Assembly (NCBI GenBank): GCA_021300195.1
Contig: JAJTIE010000005.1
Location: 1-64,000 of the forward strand
Direction of reading: 5' to 3'
DNA from: Bacteroidota bacterium
GTDB lineage: Bacteria; Bacteroidota; Bacteroidia; J057; JAJTIE01
Length of the DNA stretch: 64,000 nucleotides
Part shown: one piece after another, positions 44,843 through 53,238 of the stretch
How the letters are laid out: the number at the start of each line of letters is the position of its first letter
Position numbering within the stretch: the stretch's first letter is position 1
Translations under genes and position numbers: made by a program
The notes under the pieces: generated by a model
What the model was told of the DNA's origin: nothing
Seen by the model: the letters and a program-made list of their open reading frames with translations, nothing else
Databases searched by the model: none

Positions 44843-45418
44843 CTAGAATCTGTATCCTACTAGCAGCTTGCCCGTGAAAAAATAGTCTGGTTTTCCATCC
44901 CGAGGGCCTATTATTTCCTCCCTGTTCATACCACGCAGGTACCCGGCCTGTGGGATAATATAAAAACCTTTTTTCTCGGCCGGTTTTATATCAAATCGAT
45001 ATCCGGCATTGAATTCGATGAAATGGACAAATCCTTCGTAATCCTTATCGCGGCCAAGCTTTTCGAACTCATAGATATTCCGCGTGCCCCACACATAGCC
45101 GGCTAGATACTAAGCCTCCAGGTGTAGCCCCTTGTAAAGGTAATGGCGGTAGCCGAGGGAAACAAGATGCTCGGATATTCGTTCTACCACATCATGCTCT
45201 ATGTTTGGGCGAACAAAGGCCCCGAGCATAATGTCGCCCCGCTTGCCGGGATGCTGGCCCCAGACCGTGCGCGTAACCTTGGCCGTAAATATATTTACCT
45301 CTGGTACAAATGGCTGAACGAGATCCAGCTCAGCACCCCACACAGGCGTACCCTGCTGTGCATGAACAAGACCAAGGCCCATGCAAACGAAAAGAACAAG
45401 TGCGTAAATGTTTTTCAT
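44843..45418 (-). pseudogene. Small outer-membrane-type protein gene interrupted by an in-frame amber codon
   Basis: From the ATG at 45418 the frame reads a signal peptide (KNIYALVLFVCMGLGLVHAQ) and beta-strand-like sequence to LYKGLHLEA, then TAG at 45112-45110. The same frame continues without a gap as YLAGYVWGTRNIYEFEK and runs to TAG at 44843 with an aromatic end, LLVGYRF, typical of an outer-membrane barrel's last strand. The full product would be 191 coded residues. No shift in frame is needed, so a single base change would restore it. TATTTTTG, an exact -7 element, lies upstream at 45437-45444. Family not identified. Confidence 0.75.
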
Positions 45419-45436
45419 GGCTCAATAGCTTTTAGC

Positions 45437-45444
45437 CAAAAATA
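45437..45444 (-). promoter_or_regulatory. Candidate -7 element of the interrupted outer-membrane gene
   Basis: On the minus strand TATTTTTG matches TAnnTTTG exactly, 18 bp upstream of the ATG. The remaining intergenic stretch to ftsZ (45445-45719) shows no gene and no clear terminator. Confidence 0.4.
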
Positions 45445-45719
45445 GAAGAGAAGCAGACTTTTGGCGTTAACATAGATTAAAAAATCGGAATTGGAGCAAA
45501 ATCTACTGCACTACGGCAACTCATTCGAAACCGCGTAGTTTCAATCCGTATCCTGCCTCCCCCTTTACCACACGCCACCCTAGCCCTACCGAGCAGCTAG
45601 AAGCTGTATGCCACAGGGGCAACTCAATGCTGCCCTCCTCCGGGGTGGGGGTAGCGCATCGCTTTGCCGCTACGTGCCCCACAGGGGGCTGAACTACAGT
45701 CGTTCGTACCCCCCGTCCG

Positions 45720-47285
45720 CTAGTCTACGTTGTCGAAGAGGAAGCTGTTGTTATCGCGCAGGCGGTAGCGTTCTTCTCCCTCGTCGCTCACCGTCAGGCG
45801 ACTGATCTTTCGGTTTTGCTGCACAGTTTCTTCCGGCTCTATGTCCACCTGCCTGCGCAGATAGCTGGGTACGCGCTCCAGTTCCTCCACGTCCTTGGGG
45901 TTGGTGGGGTCCAGGCGCTGGGGCCGGGATGGCTGGGGGCTATGGGGCCGAGGCGTGGGGCTGGGATCGGGCTTCGGCTGGTGATAAAAGTTGGTAGCGG
46001 GGCGCGTGCGGCCCCCTGTGTCCATGGCATCAAACAGGCTTGGTGTGTGTCGCTCAGGCTGCGGGGGCTGGGGGGCCGGTCGCCTGCGCTTAAACTTATC
46101 TACCGGTGGCTCTTCTGCTTCGGGCTGTGGCTGGTGCGCGGGGGGCAGGTCTACGCCTTCGTCCTCGTCCTCTATTTCCAGTATAAAGGGTTTTTTCTCC
46201 TTTTCCGCTGGCACCCTGGCCGGGGGGGGCGAAGCTATGGGGCCAGCCTGTATCTCCAGCTCGGGCATCGGGCGGCTTACGGGTGCTTGGTGCGGTTGGT
46301 CAAAGCCGGTGGCGATGACAGTTACGGTCAGGTCATCTCCGGCCTCATCCGTCAGCACCTGGCCCAGGATGATGCGGGCATTATCGCCCACGGCTTTGTG
46401 GATGTATTCACCTATTACCTCCACTTCGTCCATGGTAAGGGTGTCTTCACTGGCGGTAATGTTTACCAGCACGCCGGTGGCCCCGCTAATGTCTACATTA
46501 TCCAGCAGCGGGCTACTCAGGGCATCTTCCACGGCGTTGATGGCCCGGTTGTCTCCGTGGTGGGTGGCCATACCCATCAGGGCACTGCCGCTGCCTTTCA
46601 TCACCGTTTGTACATCGGCAAAGTCTACGTTCATATAGCCCTCTATGGTAATGATCTCGGCTATGCCCTTGGCGGCATCGCACAGCACCTTATCGGCCAT
46701 CTTGTAGGCATCGCGGGCCTTGATATTTCGGGGGCAGATCTCCATCAGGTTGGCGTTGTTTATCACCAGCAGGGTGTCTACCACGCGCTGTAGCTCGGCC
46801 ACGCCCGACTTGGCTATTCGGTTTCGCCAGTCGCCCTCAAACTTGAAGGGGGTGGTAACGATGCCCACCGTGAGGATGCCCATCTCTCGGGCTATTTCGG
46901 CTATAACAGGTGCAGCCCCGGTACCGGTGCCCCCGCCCATGCCGGCGGTGATAAACACCATGCGGGTATTGCCCTGCAGAATGTGGCGTACATCCTCACG
47001 GCTCTCCAGCGCGGCCTCGCGGCCTACCTCCGGCTTGGCTCCGCAGCCCAGGCCATTGGTAAGCTCCATGCCCAGCTGGAGTTTATTGGGGATGGGGCTA
47101 CCCTTTAGCACCTGCAGGTCGGTATTACAGATGTAAAAGTCTACGCCCTCGATGCCTTTTTCGTACATGGTACGCACGGCATTTCCGCCGCCACCGCCCA
47201 CGCCGATTACCTTAATGAGGTTTTCGGTGTCGAAATGTGAAGTGGCAGGATCGGAGATCGGAAAGTCAAAGTCTATGCCAGCCAT
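45720..47285 (-). CDS. ftsZ: Cell division protein FtsZ
   Basis: A 521-residue tubulin-like GTPase that forms the division ring. VIGVGGGGGNAV (26-37), GMGGGTGTGAAP (about 114-125) and the T7-loop form NVDFADVQ are all present. After the core (about residue 325) comes a long Pro/Gln-rich linker. VPSYLRRQ (about 469-476), the conserved C-terminal peptide that binds FtsA, follows. A further 40-residue tail ends NSFLFDNVD; such a tail after the FtsA-binding peptide is usual in this phylum, to my knowledge. Last gene of the ftsW-murGC-ftsQAZ run, five bases after ftsA. Confidence 0.97.
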   Translation of the reverse strand: MAGIDFDFPISDPATSHFDTENLIKVIGVGGGGGNAVRTMYEKGIEGVDFYICNTDLQVLKGSPIPNKLQLGMELTNGLGCGAKPEVGREAALESREDVRHILQGNTRMVFITAGMGGGTGTGAAPVIAEIAREMGILTVGIVTTPFKFEGDWRNRIAKSGVAELQRVVDTLLVINNANLMEICPRNIKARDAYKMADKVLCDAAKGIAEIITIEGYMNVDFADVQTVMKGSGSALMGMATHHGDNRAINAVEDALSSPLLDNVDISGATGVLVNITASEDTLTMDEVEVIGEYIHKAVGDNARIILGQVLTDEAGDDLTVTVIATGFDQPHQAPVSRPMPELEIQAGPIASPPPARVPAEKEKKPFILEIEDEDEGVDLPPAHQPQPEAEEPPVDKFKRRRPAPQPPQPERHTPSLFDAMDTGGRTRPATNFYHQPKPDPSPTPRPHSPQPSRPQRLDPTNPKDVEELERVPSYLRRQVDIEPEETVQQNRKISRLTVSDEGEERYRLRDNNSFLFDNVD

Positions 47286-47290
47286 AAGTG

Positions 47291-48628
47291 TTATTCTATA
47301 GTGGTAGTATTGCTGCCGGTTACGTTGGATTCGAACCAGTTTTTGATGCGCGATACAAGCTTTCCGCTACCCGGGTCTGCCTCGGGCAGCTGGGTGCGAT
47401 AGCCGCCTCCGGCCTGCTGTATTTTTCGCCTGGCGGGGCGGGTTTCAGCCTCGGGGCTGGCAGGGGGAGTGGCTTCTTTTTGCAGGCCATACACCACCAG
47501 GCCGGTGGCGGTGCTGTACTGTGGGTAGCGGGTTTCGGCCACCATCCCCTTGGCAAACTGGCTGCTGGGGCTACCCACGCGGCAGTCTATGCCCGTTACA
47601 TACTCTACCAGCTGGCTAATGTGGTGCAGCTGGCTGGTGCCACCGGTCAGCACGATGCCGCCCACCAGTTTGCTTCGGTACCCACTCTTGTTTATTTCCT
47701 GCTCCACAAACTCCATTAGCTCCTCTACCCGCGCCTGTATAATGTGGGCCAGGGTCAGGTTGCGGATCTCTTTGGGCGGGCGGTTGCTCAGGCCCGTGAT
47801 GGTGATAATCTCCTCCTGGTCGGCCAGGGCATCGGCTTTGGCGCTGCCATAGCGGGTTTTCAGCAGTTCGGCCTGGCGCACCATCACATTGCAGCCGTGC
47901 TTTATGTCTTCGGTAACCACCTGGCCGCCAAAGGGGATGACTGCTGTGTGGCGGATGATGCCGTCTTCGAAAATGGCGAGGTCTGTGGTGCCGCCGCCCA
48001 TATCCACCAGGCATACGCCGGCTTCCTTTTCCTCCTCGCTCAGCACCGAGTAGCTGCTGGCAATGGGCGCATACACCAGCTCCACAATCTCCAGGCCGGC
48101 GCGGCGGATGCAGCGTGCCAGGTTCCGCACGCTATTGCTGTGGGCCATTACGATGAGGTAGTTGCCCTCCAGGCGTACACCGCTCATGCCTACGGGGTCT
48201 TTTATCCCGGCCTGGGCATCTACGGTATACTCCTGGGGTAGCACATGCAGGATCTCCATGCCCAAGGGGATGGGCACGCGGTGCATGTCTGCCGCCAGGC
48301 GGTTCAGGTCTTCCTGGCAGATCTCCATATCGGGGTCGGGCAGGGTGATAATGCCCTTCTGCTGCTGGCTACGGATGTGCTCGCCGCTGATGGCCACATG
48401 TACGGCATTGATCTCCACATTGGCGTGCTTCTCCGCCTCCTCTACGGCGTAGCGGATGGCGGCCACCGTTTTGTCGATGTTGTTGATCTCACCCCGCTTC
48501 ACGCCGTCGCTATCGGCCTGCCCTTTGCCCAGGATGTCGATGTTTCCGTACTCATTGTACTTGCCCACCACCGCCACCACCTTGGTGGTGCCAATGTCCA
48601 GTCCTACTATAATGCGCTCCGTATTCAT
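47291..48628 (-). CDS. ftsA: Cell division protein FtsA
   Basis: A 445-residue actin-like ATPase that anchors FtsZ to the membrane. VGLDIGTTKVVAVVG (8-22) is the phosphate-1 motif. The SHS2/1C domain follows, with VHVAISGEHIRSQ, then CLVDMGGGTTDLAIFEDG, the phosphate-2 motif, and GGIVLTGGTSQLHHI near 325-339. The C-terminal amphipathic membrane anchor is probably RIKNWFES. It lies between ftsQ (7 bp) and ftsZ (5 bp). Confidence 0.97.
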   Translation of the reverse strand: MNTERIIVGLDIGTTKVVAVVGKYNEYGNIDILGKGQADSDGVKRGEINNIDKTVAAIRYAVEEAEKHANVEINAVHVAISGEHIRSQQQKGIITLPDPDMEICQEDLNRLAADMHRVPIPLGMEILHVLPQEYTVDAQAGIKDPVGMSGVRLEGNYLIVMAHSNSVRNLARCIRRAGLEIVELVYAPIASSYSVLSEEEKEAGVCLVDMGGGTTDLAIFEDGIIRHTAVIPFGGQVVTEDIKHGCNVMVRQAELLKTRYGSAKADALADQEEIITITGLSNRPPKEIRNLTLAHIIQARVEELMEFVEQEINKSGYRSKLVGGIVLTGGTSQLHHISQLVEYVTGIDCRVGSPSSQFAKGMVAETRYPQYSTATGLVVYGLQKEATPPASPEAETRPARRKIQQAGGGYRTQLPEADPGSGKLVSRIKNWFESNVTGSNTTTIE

Positions 48629-48635
48629 ATTCTGT

Positions 48636-49391
48636 TCACGATCTTTTGGTGGCCACTATCTGCCCGTCATACTTCAGTGCTATGGACTTGTAGTAGCGCC
48701 ATCCGCGTACCGATAGTACTTCCTGGTAGAAATGCAGCAAATGCTTTAGCTTTTTCTGGTAGTCATAGGGCGCACCGAATAGGATGCGCAGCTCGCCCAG
48801 GGTGGGATACAGCACCAGGTCTCCGGCCCTGTCTCGGTACAGCTCGCTGATGTGGGCCCGCCAAAACTCATCTTCGGCTATGTGGTGCAGCATGGGCACC
48901 AGGGTCATCAGGGTGCTATCGGCCTCAGGCTGGTGGGCCAGGTCGGGCACGTTGCCTGTCAGCAGGGGTACGCGGGCGGTGTAGGCGGTACTCAGGGGGA
49001 TGATGTGGCCCTCAGCGTCCAGGTAATAGCCGGCCATGCCATTGGGCAGCACCCGGGCCACGGGCTTGCGCAGCTGCACCTGTAGCATCAGCTGCCCATC
49101 GGTGCCGAAGTAGGCTATGGCCGAATCTACATACTGGGTAGCCAGCAGCTCCTGCTCCAGCGCCTGTAGGTCTACGGCCTGCACGGGCTGCTGTAGCACG
49201 CGGGTTTCCAGGCTCAGCAGTTCATTGATGTCGGCCACAGAGAGGAAGCATTGGTCGGGCTCTGCCTCTATCTTCACCTGGATGCGCAGCACCCGCTTCT
49301 GCTCATGGTAGAAGGTACTGGCCACAAACAGCAGGAGCGTAAGCACCGGTATGCCGATCAGCAGGGCGATATTTCGGGTTTTGCGGTTCAA
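48636..49391 (-). CDS. ftsQ: Cell division protein FtsQ/DivIB
   Basis: A 251-residue single-pass membrane protein. A short cytoplasmic N-terminus, one helix (about residues 8-26, IALLIGIPVLTLLLFVAST), a POTRA-like segment and a beta domain (VQLRKPVARVLPNGMAGYYLDAEGHIIPLS) are seen. FtsQ-type proteins have low sequence conservation; the call depends on the PVARV..G..YYLD.EG motif and location. Its ATG overlaps the stop of the murG-murC gene by four bases (ATGA). Confidence 0.92.
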   Translation of the reverse strand: MNRKTRNIALLIGIPVLTLLLFVASTFYHEQKRVLRIQVKIEAEPDQCFLSVADINELLSLETRVLQQPVQAVDLQALEQELLATQYVDSAIAYFGTDGQLMLQVQLRKPVARVLPNGMAGYYLDAEGHIIPLSTAYTARVPLLTGNVPDLAHQPEADSTLMTLVPMLHHIAEDEFWRAHISELYRDRAGDLVLYPTLGELRILFGAPYDYQKKLKHLLHFYQEVLSVRGWRYYKSIALKYDGQIVATKRS

Positions 49392-51871
49392 GCCTTGGGG
49401 AGCAGGGTTAAGAGCTTTTGTCGGATGGCGGGCACCTGGGTGTCTATGTCTCCTGCACCCATGCTCACCACTACTGTGGGGCGAGAAAGAGCGGGGAGGA
49501 TAGCATCGGCAGCTTCCTGTAAATTTATGATCTGACGATGCTCATGCGTGATTTGTTGATAAATCAGATCGACCGTAACGTTGGGTATGGATAACTCTCG
49601 GGCGGGGTAGATGTGCATAAGATACACCCAATCCGCCTGGCTCAGGCTGCGGCCAAACTCCTGGTAAAAATCGCGGGTACGGCTAAACAAATGGGGCTGA
49701 AAAAGGGCCACAATCTGGTGCTTCGGCCAGGCGGCTTTTACCGCGTTCAGGCAGGCATCTATCTCGGCCGGGTGGTGGGCATAGTCGTCTACATACACCA
49801 GATCAGCGGTATCAATCTGTAGTTCAAAGCGTCGTTTTACGCCACGAAAGTCTGGCAGCAGTTGGCGTATTTGCTCGGGTGCTACGCCTGCCTCCAGGGC
49901 CAGGCATATGGCGGCCAGGGCATTCAGCAGGTTGTAGGCTCCGGGGCGGTTCAGCACCAGGCCGGGGATGCGCAGCCCCGCTTGCACGTAGGTGAAGTGG
50001 GTGCGCACGCCTGCATAGTGCACGTCTTCGGCGCGAACATTTCCGCTATCAATGCCGTAGAATAGCAGCCGCTGCTGCGGGTGGCTGTGGATAAATGGCC
50101 GGGTGGATTCGTGCGCCACGATGGTACCCCCGGGGGCCACCTGGGCCAGCAGCTGGTTGTAGCTCTGGTGCAGGGCCTGCACCTGGCCATAGATGTCCAG
50201 GTGGTCGGGGTCCAGGCTGGTAAGGATAAGGTGGCGGGGGTATAGCTGCAGGAAGCTACGGTCGTACTCATCGGCCTCGGCCACCAGCCAGGGGCTGCCG
50301 CCAGCCCGGAAGTTGGTGTCGTAGTTGGCCATGATTCCGCCCACAAAGCAGGTGGGGTCTAGCCCAGCCTCCGTAAGCAGGTAGCCCAGCAGGCTGCTGG
50401 TGGAGGTCTTGCCATGGGTGCCTGCCACGGCCAGCGTGCTGTGGCTGCGGGCTATGCGGCCCAGCACCTGGGCGCGCTTCCACACAGGCAGGCCCTGGGC
50501 ACGCGCGGCCAGCAGGTCGGGCTGCGCTTCGCCCACGGCAGGGGTGTATATCACGCTGTCTATACCCTGCAGGTTCTGCACAGGGTTTGGCTCGTACACC
50601 AGCTGCATACCCTCGGCAGCCAGGCGTCGGGTCAGGGGGGTCTCGCTGCGGTCGTAGCCGCGCAGGCTACAGCCCTGGGCCTGCAGCTGGCGGGCCAGCG
50701 CACTCATGCCAATGCCCCCTATGCCGATACAGTACACCGCCTTGCCCGGCCCAAAGGGGTCATCCGCCTGTAGCTGCCACTGCCGTTGTATGGCCTGCAC
50801 CATGGCGGTGGCAGCAGGGGTGGCCGGCACCGCCATGGCCTGGCCCAGGCGGGCCAGCTGCTCGGGGTCCTTTGCCAGCTGGATGAGCTGCGGCACCAGC
50901 TGAGTGGGTGCCTGGGCATCGGGCAGCAGCCGGGCACCCCCCAGCTGCACCAGGCTCTGGGCATTCCGGGTCTGGTGGTCATCGGCCACATTGGGGCTGG
51001 GCACCAGGATGGCGGGCTTGCGGAGGGCCTGTAGCTCGGCCAGGGTGAGTGCACCCGCACGGCACACCACCAGGTCGGCCACGGCATAGGCAGCCCCCAT
51101 ATCTGCCACAAAGGGCAGCACCCGGATGGTTTCGCTCGCGTAGGCCTTGTACTGCTCGTAGTACCCGGTTCCGCATTGCCACAGTAGCTGTATCCCCGCC
51201 TGGGCAAGTGCCTCTGCGCCGGCGGCCAGGGCTTCATTCAGGCTACGCGCGCCCAGGCTGCCACCGGTAACAAAAACCGTAGGGCGGCCAGCCTGTAGCC
51301 CAAAGGCGGCCGCATTGGGCTGTGCGGATAGCACCGCGCTGCGCACCGGGTTTCCTGTTACCACCGCCCGCCCATGCGGAAAGTAGGGCAGGGCATCGGC
51401 ATAGCCCAGCAGGATGAGGTGGGCCCGGCGGCCATGGGTGCGGTTGGTAAGGCCGGGATAGGCATTCTGCTCGTGTATAACGCGCAGAATACCACGCATC
51501 CGGCTGGCTACACCCAGGGTGGTATAGCTGGCATAGCCCCCTACGCCGATCACCACATCGGGCCGAAAGCGCCGCAGGATCCGATAGCTCTGTAGGTGGG
51601 CCACCACCAGCTTGAGCGGCAGCAGGGCATTGCGCAGCAGGTTTCTCAGGCTCTTCTGCCGGTAGTAGCCGCTTATCCATACACCCTGGATGGGGTAGCC
51701 TGCCTGGGCCACCCAGTGCATTTCGCGCCCCCCTTTGGCACCTACAAATTGTATCTGCACCTGGGGGTCATGGGCCCGCAGGGCATCGGCCAGGGCCAGG
51801 GCAGGAAACACGTGGCCGCCTGTGCCGCCACCAGCTATCAGTACCCGCTGTATGGATCGGGGCTTGCTCAT
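49388..51871 (-). CDS. Fused MurG-MurC: lipid II-forming glycosyltransferase plus UDP-MurNAc:L-alanine ligase
   Basis: A single 827-residue reading frame. Residues 1-366 are a full MurG: GGGTGGHVFPALALADAL (14-31), GVGGYASYTTLG, HEQNAYPGLTNR (133-144) and VCRAGALTLAEL (269-280). This part attaches GlcNAc to lipid I. After a linker at about 367-376 (near 50760), residues 377-827 are a full MurC: VYCIGIGGIGMSALA (379-393), ATP loop VAGTHGKTST (482-491), EADEYDRSFL (532-541) and DDYAHHPAEI (695-704). This part adds L-Ala to UDP-MurNAc. The two are normally separate neighbouring genes. The upstream ftsW stop overlaps its ATG by four bases, as does its own stop with ftsQ. Confidence 0.93.
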   Translation of the reverse strand: MSKPRSIQRVLIAGGGTGGHVFPALALADALRAHDPQVQIQFVGAKGGREMHWVAQAGYPIQGVWISGYYRQKSLRNLLRNALLPLKLVVAHLQSYRILRRFRPDVVIGVGGYASYTTLGVASRMRGILRVIHEQNAYPGLTNRTHGRRAHLILLGYADALPYFPHGRAVVTGNPVRSAVLSAQPNAAAFGLQAGRPTVFVTGGSLGARSLNEALAAGAEALAQAGIQLLWQCGTGYYEQYKAYASETIRVLPFVADMGAAYAVADLVVCRAGALTLAELQALRKPAILVPSPNVADDHQTRNAQSLVQLGGARLLPDAQAPTQLVPQLIQLAKDPEQLARLGQAMAVPATPAATAMVQAIQRQWQLQADDPFGPGKAVYCIGIGGIGMSALARQLQAQGCSLRGYDRSETPLTRRLAAEGMQLVYEPNPVQNLQGIDSVIYTPAVGEAQPDLLAARAQGLPVWKRAQVLGRIARSHSTLAVAGTHGKTSTSSLLGYLLTEAGLDPTCFVGGIMANYDTNFRAGGSPWLVAEADEYDRSFLQLYPRHLILTSLDPDHLDIYGQVQALHQSYNQLLAQVAPGGTIVAHESTRPFIHSHPQQRLLFYGIDSGNVRAEDVHYAGVRTHFTYVQAGLRIPGLVLNRPGAYNLLNALAAICLALEAGVAPEQIRQLLPDFRGVKRRFELQIDTADLVYVDDYAHHPAEIDACLNAVKAAWPKHQIVALFQPHLFSRTRDFYQEFGRSLSQADWVYLMHIYPARELSIPNVTVDLIYQQITHEHRQIINLQEAADAILPALSRPTVVVSMGAGDIDTQVPAIRQKLLTLLPKA

Positions 51872-52989
51872 GCGGCTTCGGCTATGCTGGTTCTGCTCAC
51901 ACTCAGGATAACCCCGAAGGACATGGCCGTGAAGAGTAGTGAGGTGCCCCCCATGCTGATGAGGGGCAGGGACAAGCCCGTAACCGGTAGCAGCCCCACG
52001 GTAACCCCCATATTGATGAGGGCCTGTATAACAATAAGGAAGCTAAGCCCGGCGGCCAGCAGTGCCCCGAAGGTCTTGCTGATGGTAACGATCCCCACGG
52101 CGCGGATCATCAGCAGGATGTAGAGGGCCAGCACCACCACACCGCCCAGCAGGCCGTACTCCTCGATGATGATGGCGTACACAAAGTCGCTATACGCCTG
52201 GGGCAGGTAGTGCCGCTGCACGCTCTTGCCCGCGCCCTTGCCCAGGAAGCCACTGGTGGCAATGGCCATATTGGCCTGCTCGCGCTGAAACTGCTCGTCA
52301 TTATTGGGCTGGCCAGCCCACCAGTTTTCTATCCGATGCTGCCAGGTGGCAGAGCGCTTGAAGATATTGCCATAGATGGCTACCGTGGCTAGCAGCAGGC
52401 CACTGAGCATAAGGCCCAGCATGTGGCGGCTATTAATGCCGGCAATGAACATCAGGATAAAGCTGGTGAACATGAGCACCATGGCCGTGCTCAGGTTGTG
52501 GGGCGCGATAAGGCCGCAGATAACGAACACAGGCAGGATGGTGGGCACAAAGCTGCGGCGAAAGTCCTTGATCAGATTCTGCCGCTGGGTGAGCACCTTG
52601 GCCAGGTAGATCATGAGGCTGAACTTGGCCAGGTCGGATGGCTGAAAGCTGAGGCCGAACACACGAATCCAGCGGCGTGCCTCGTTCACCTCTGCGGCCT
52701 GGCCCTGAAAAAGGGTGTAGAACAGCAGCAGCGCACTGATAGCCAAGAGCAGGTTGGCAAAACGGGCAAAGGCTCGATAATCTATGCGATGTACCAGAAA
52801 CATCATGAGCAGGCCCAGGGCCATCAGGGCCACGTGCTTCAGCAGGTAGTACTCCGTGCTTCCCTCGCGCTGCTGAAAGGCCAGGCCACTGGTACTGGTG
52901 TACACCGCCAGCACGCTAATGAGCGTGAGGAGGGCAATGATGAGCCAGATGCCGCGGTCTCCTTTCAGGTGATAGGTAAAGACTTGCAT
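51868..52989 (-). CDS. ftsW: Cell division peptidoglycan glycosyltransferase FtsW (SEDS family)
   Basis: A 373-residue protein with about ten membrane helices. SEDS motifs include WIRVFGLSFQPSDLAKFSLMIYLAKVL (near 106-132), ATSGFLGKGAGKSVQRHYLPQAYSDFVYAIIIEEYGLLGG (near 240-280) and ALINMGVTVGLLPVTGLSLPLISMGGTS near the C-terminus. FtsW polymerises lipid II at the septum with a class B penicillin-binding protein. It is first in the operon here; the MurE/MurF/MraY/MurD genes that would normally precede it are missing from this side. RodA is a formal alternative, but cluster context favours FtsW. Confidence 0.93.
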   Translation of the reverse strand: MQVFTYHLKGDRGIWLIIALLTLISVLAVYTSTSGLAFQQREGSTEYYLLKHVALMALGLLMMFLVHRIDYRAFARFANLLLAISALLLFYTLFQGQAAEVNEARRWIRVFGLSFQPSDLAKFSLMIYLAKVLTQRQNLIKDFRRSFVPTILPVFVICGLIAPHNLSTAMVLMFTSFILMFIAGINSRHMLGLMLSGLLLATVAIYGNIFKRSATWQHRIENWWAGQPNNDEQFQREQANMAIATSGFLGKGAGKSVQRHYLPQAYSDFVYAIIIEEYGLLGGVVVLALYILLMIRAVGIVTISKTFGALLAAGLSFLIVIQALINMGVTVGLLPVTGLSLPLISMGGTSLLFTAMSFGVILSVSRTSIAEAA

Positions 52990-53106
52990 AGCAGTTTAGT
53001 AGTTTCGGGCGAGGTCTCTTCGGTAAAAATCCGGATGAATAGAGACAAGCTTATGCAAAAATACCTAAGCCTTATATTCGGTAGACGGGGGCCGCCAGTT
53101 GCACGG

Positions 53107-53119
53107 ATACACTGTGTAT
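53107..53119. promoter_or_regulatory. Short perfect palindrome upstream of ftsW
   Basis: ATACAC T GTGTAT is an odd-length perfect palindrome in the 249-bp gap between ftsW and the patatin gene. It lies 118 bp upstream of the ftsW start. Operator function is a guess. Confidence 0.3.
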
Positions 53120-53238
53120 GAAGTGGGCAACTTATCCACTGCCAGCCAGTGCATTAGCCCCCTTCGAACTACTTATACAGGCCTAGGCCAATGGACACAG
53201 GGAGGCCTGTGGGTAAGTAGGAGTAGACAGAGAAATCC

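Noticed and set aside
45816-46793. 325-codon frame antisense to ftsZ
   Set aside because: Shadow of the high-GC ftsZ coding sequence without any protein-like motif.
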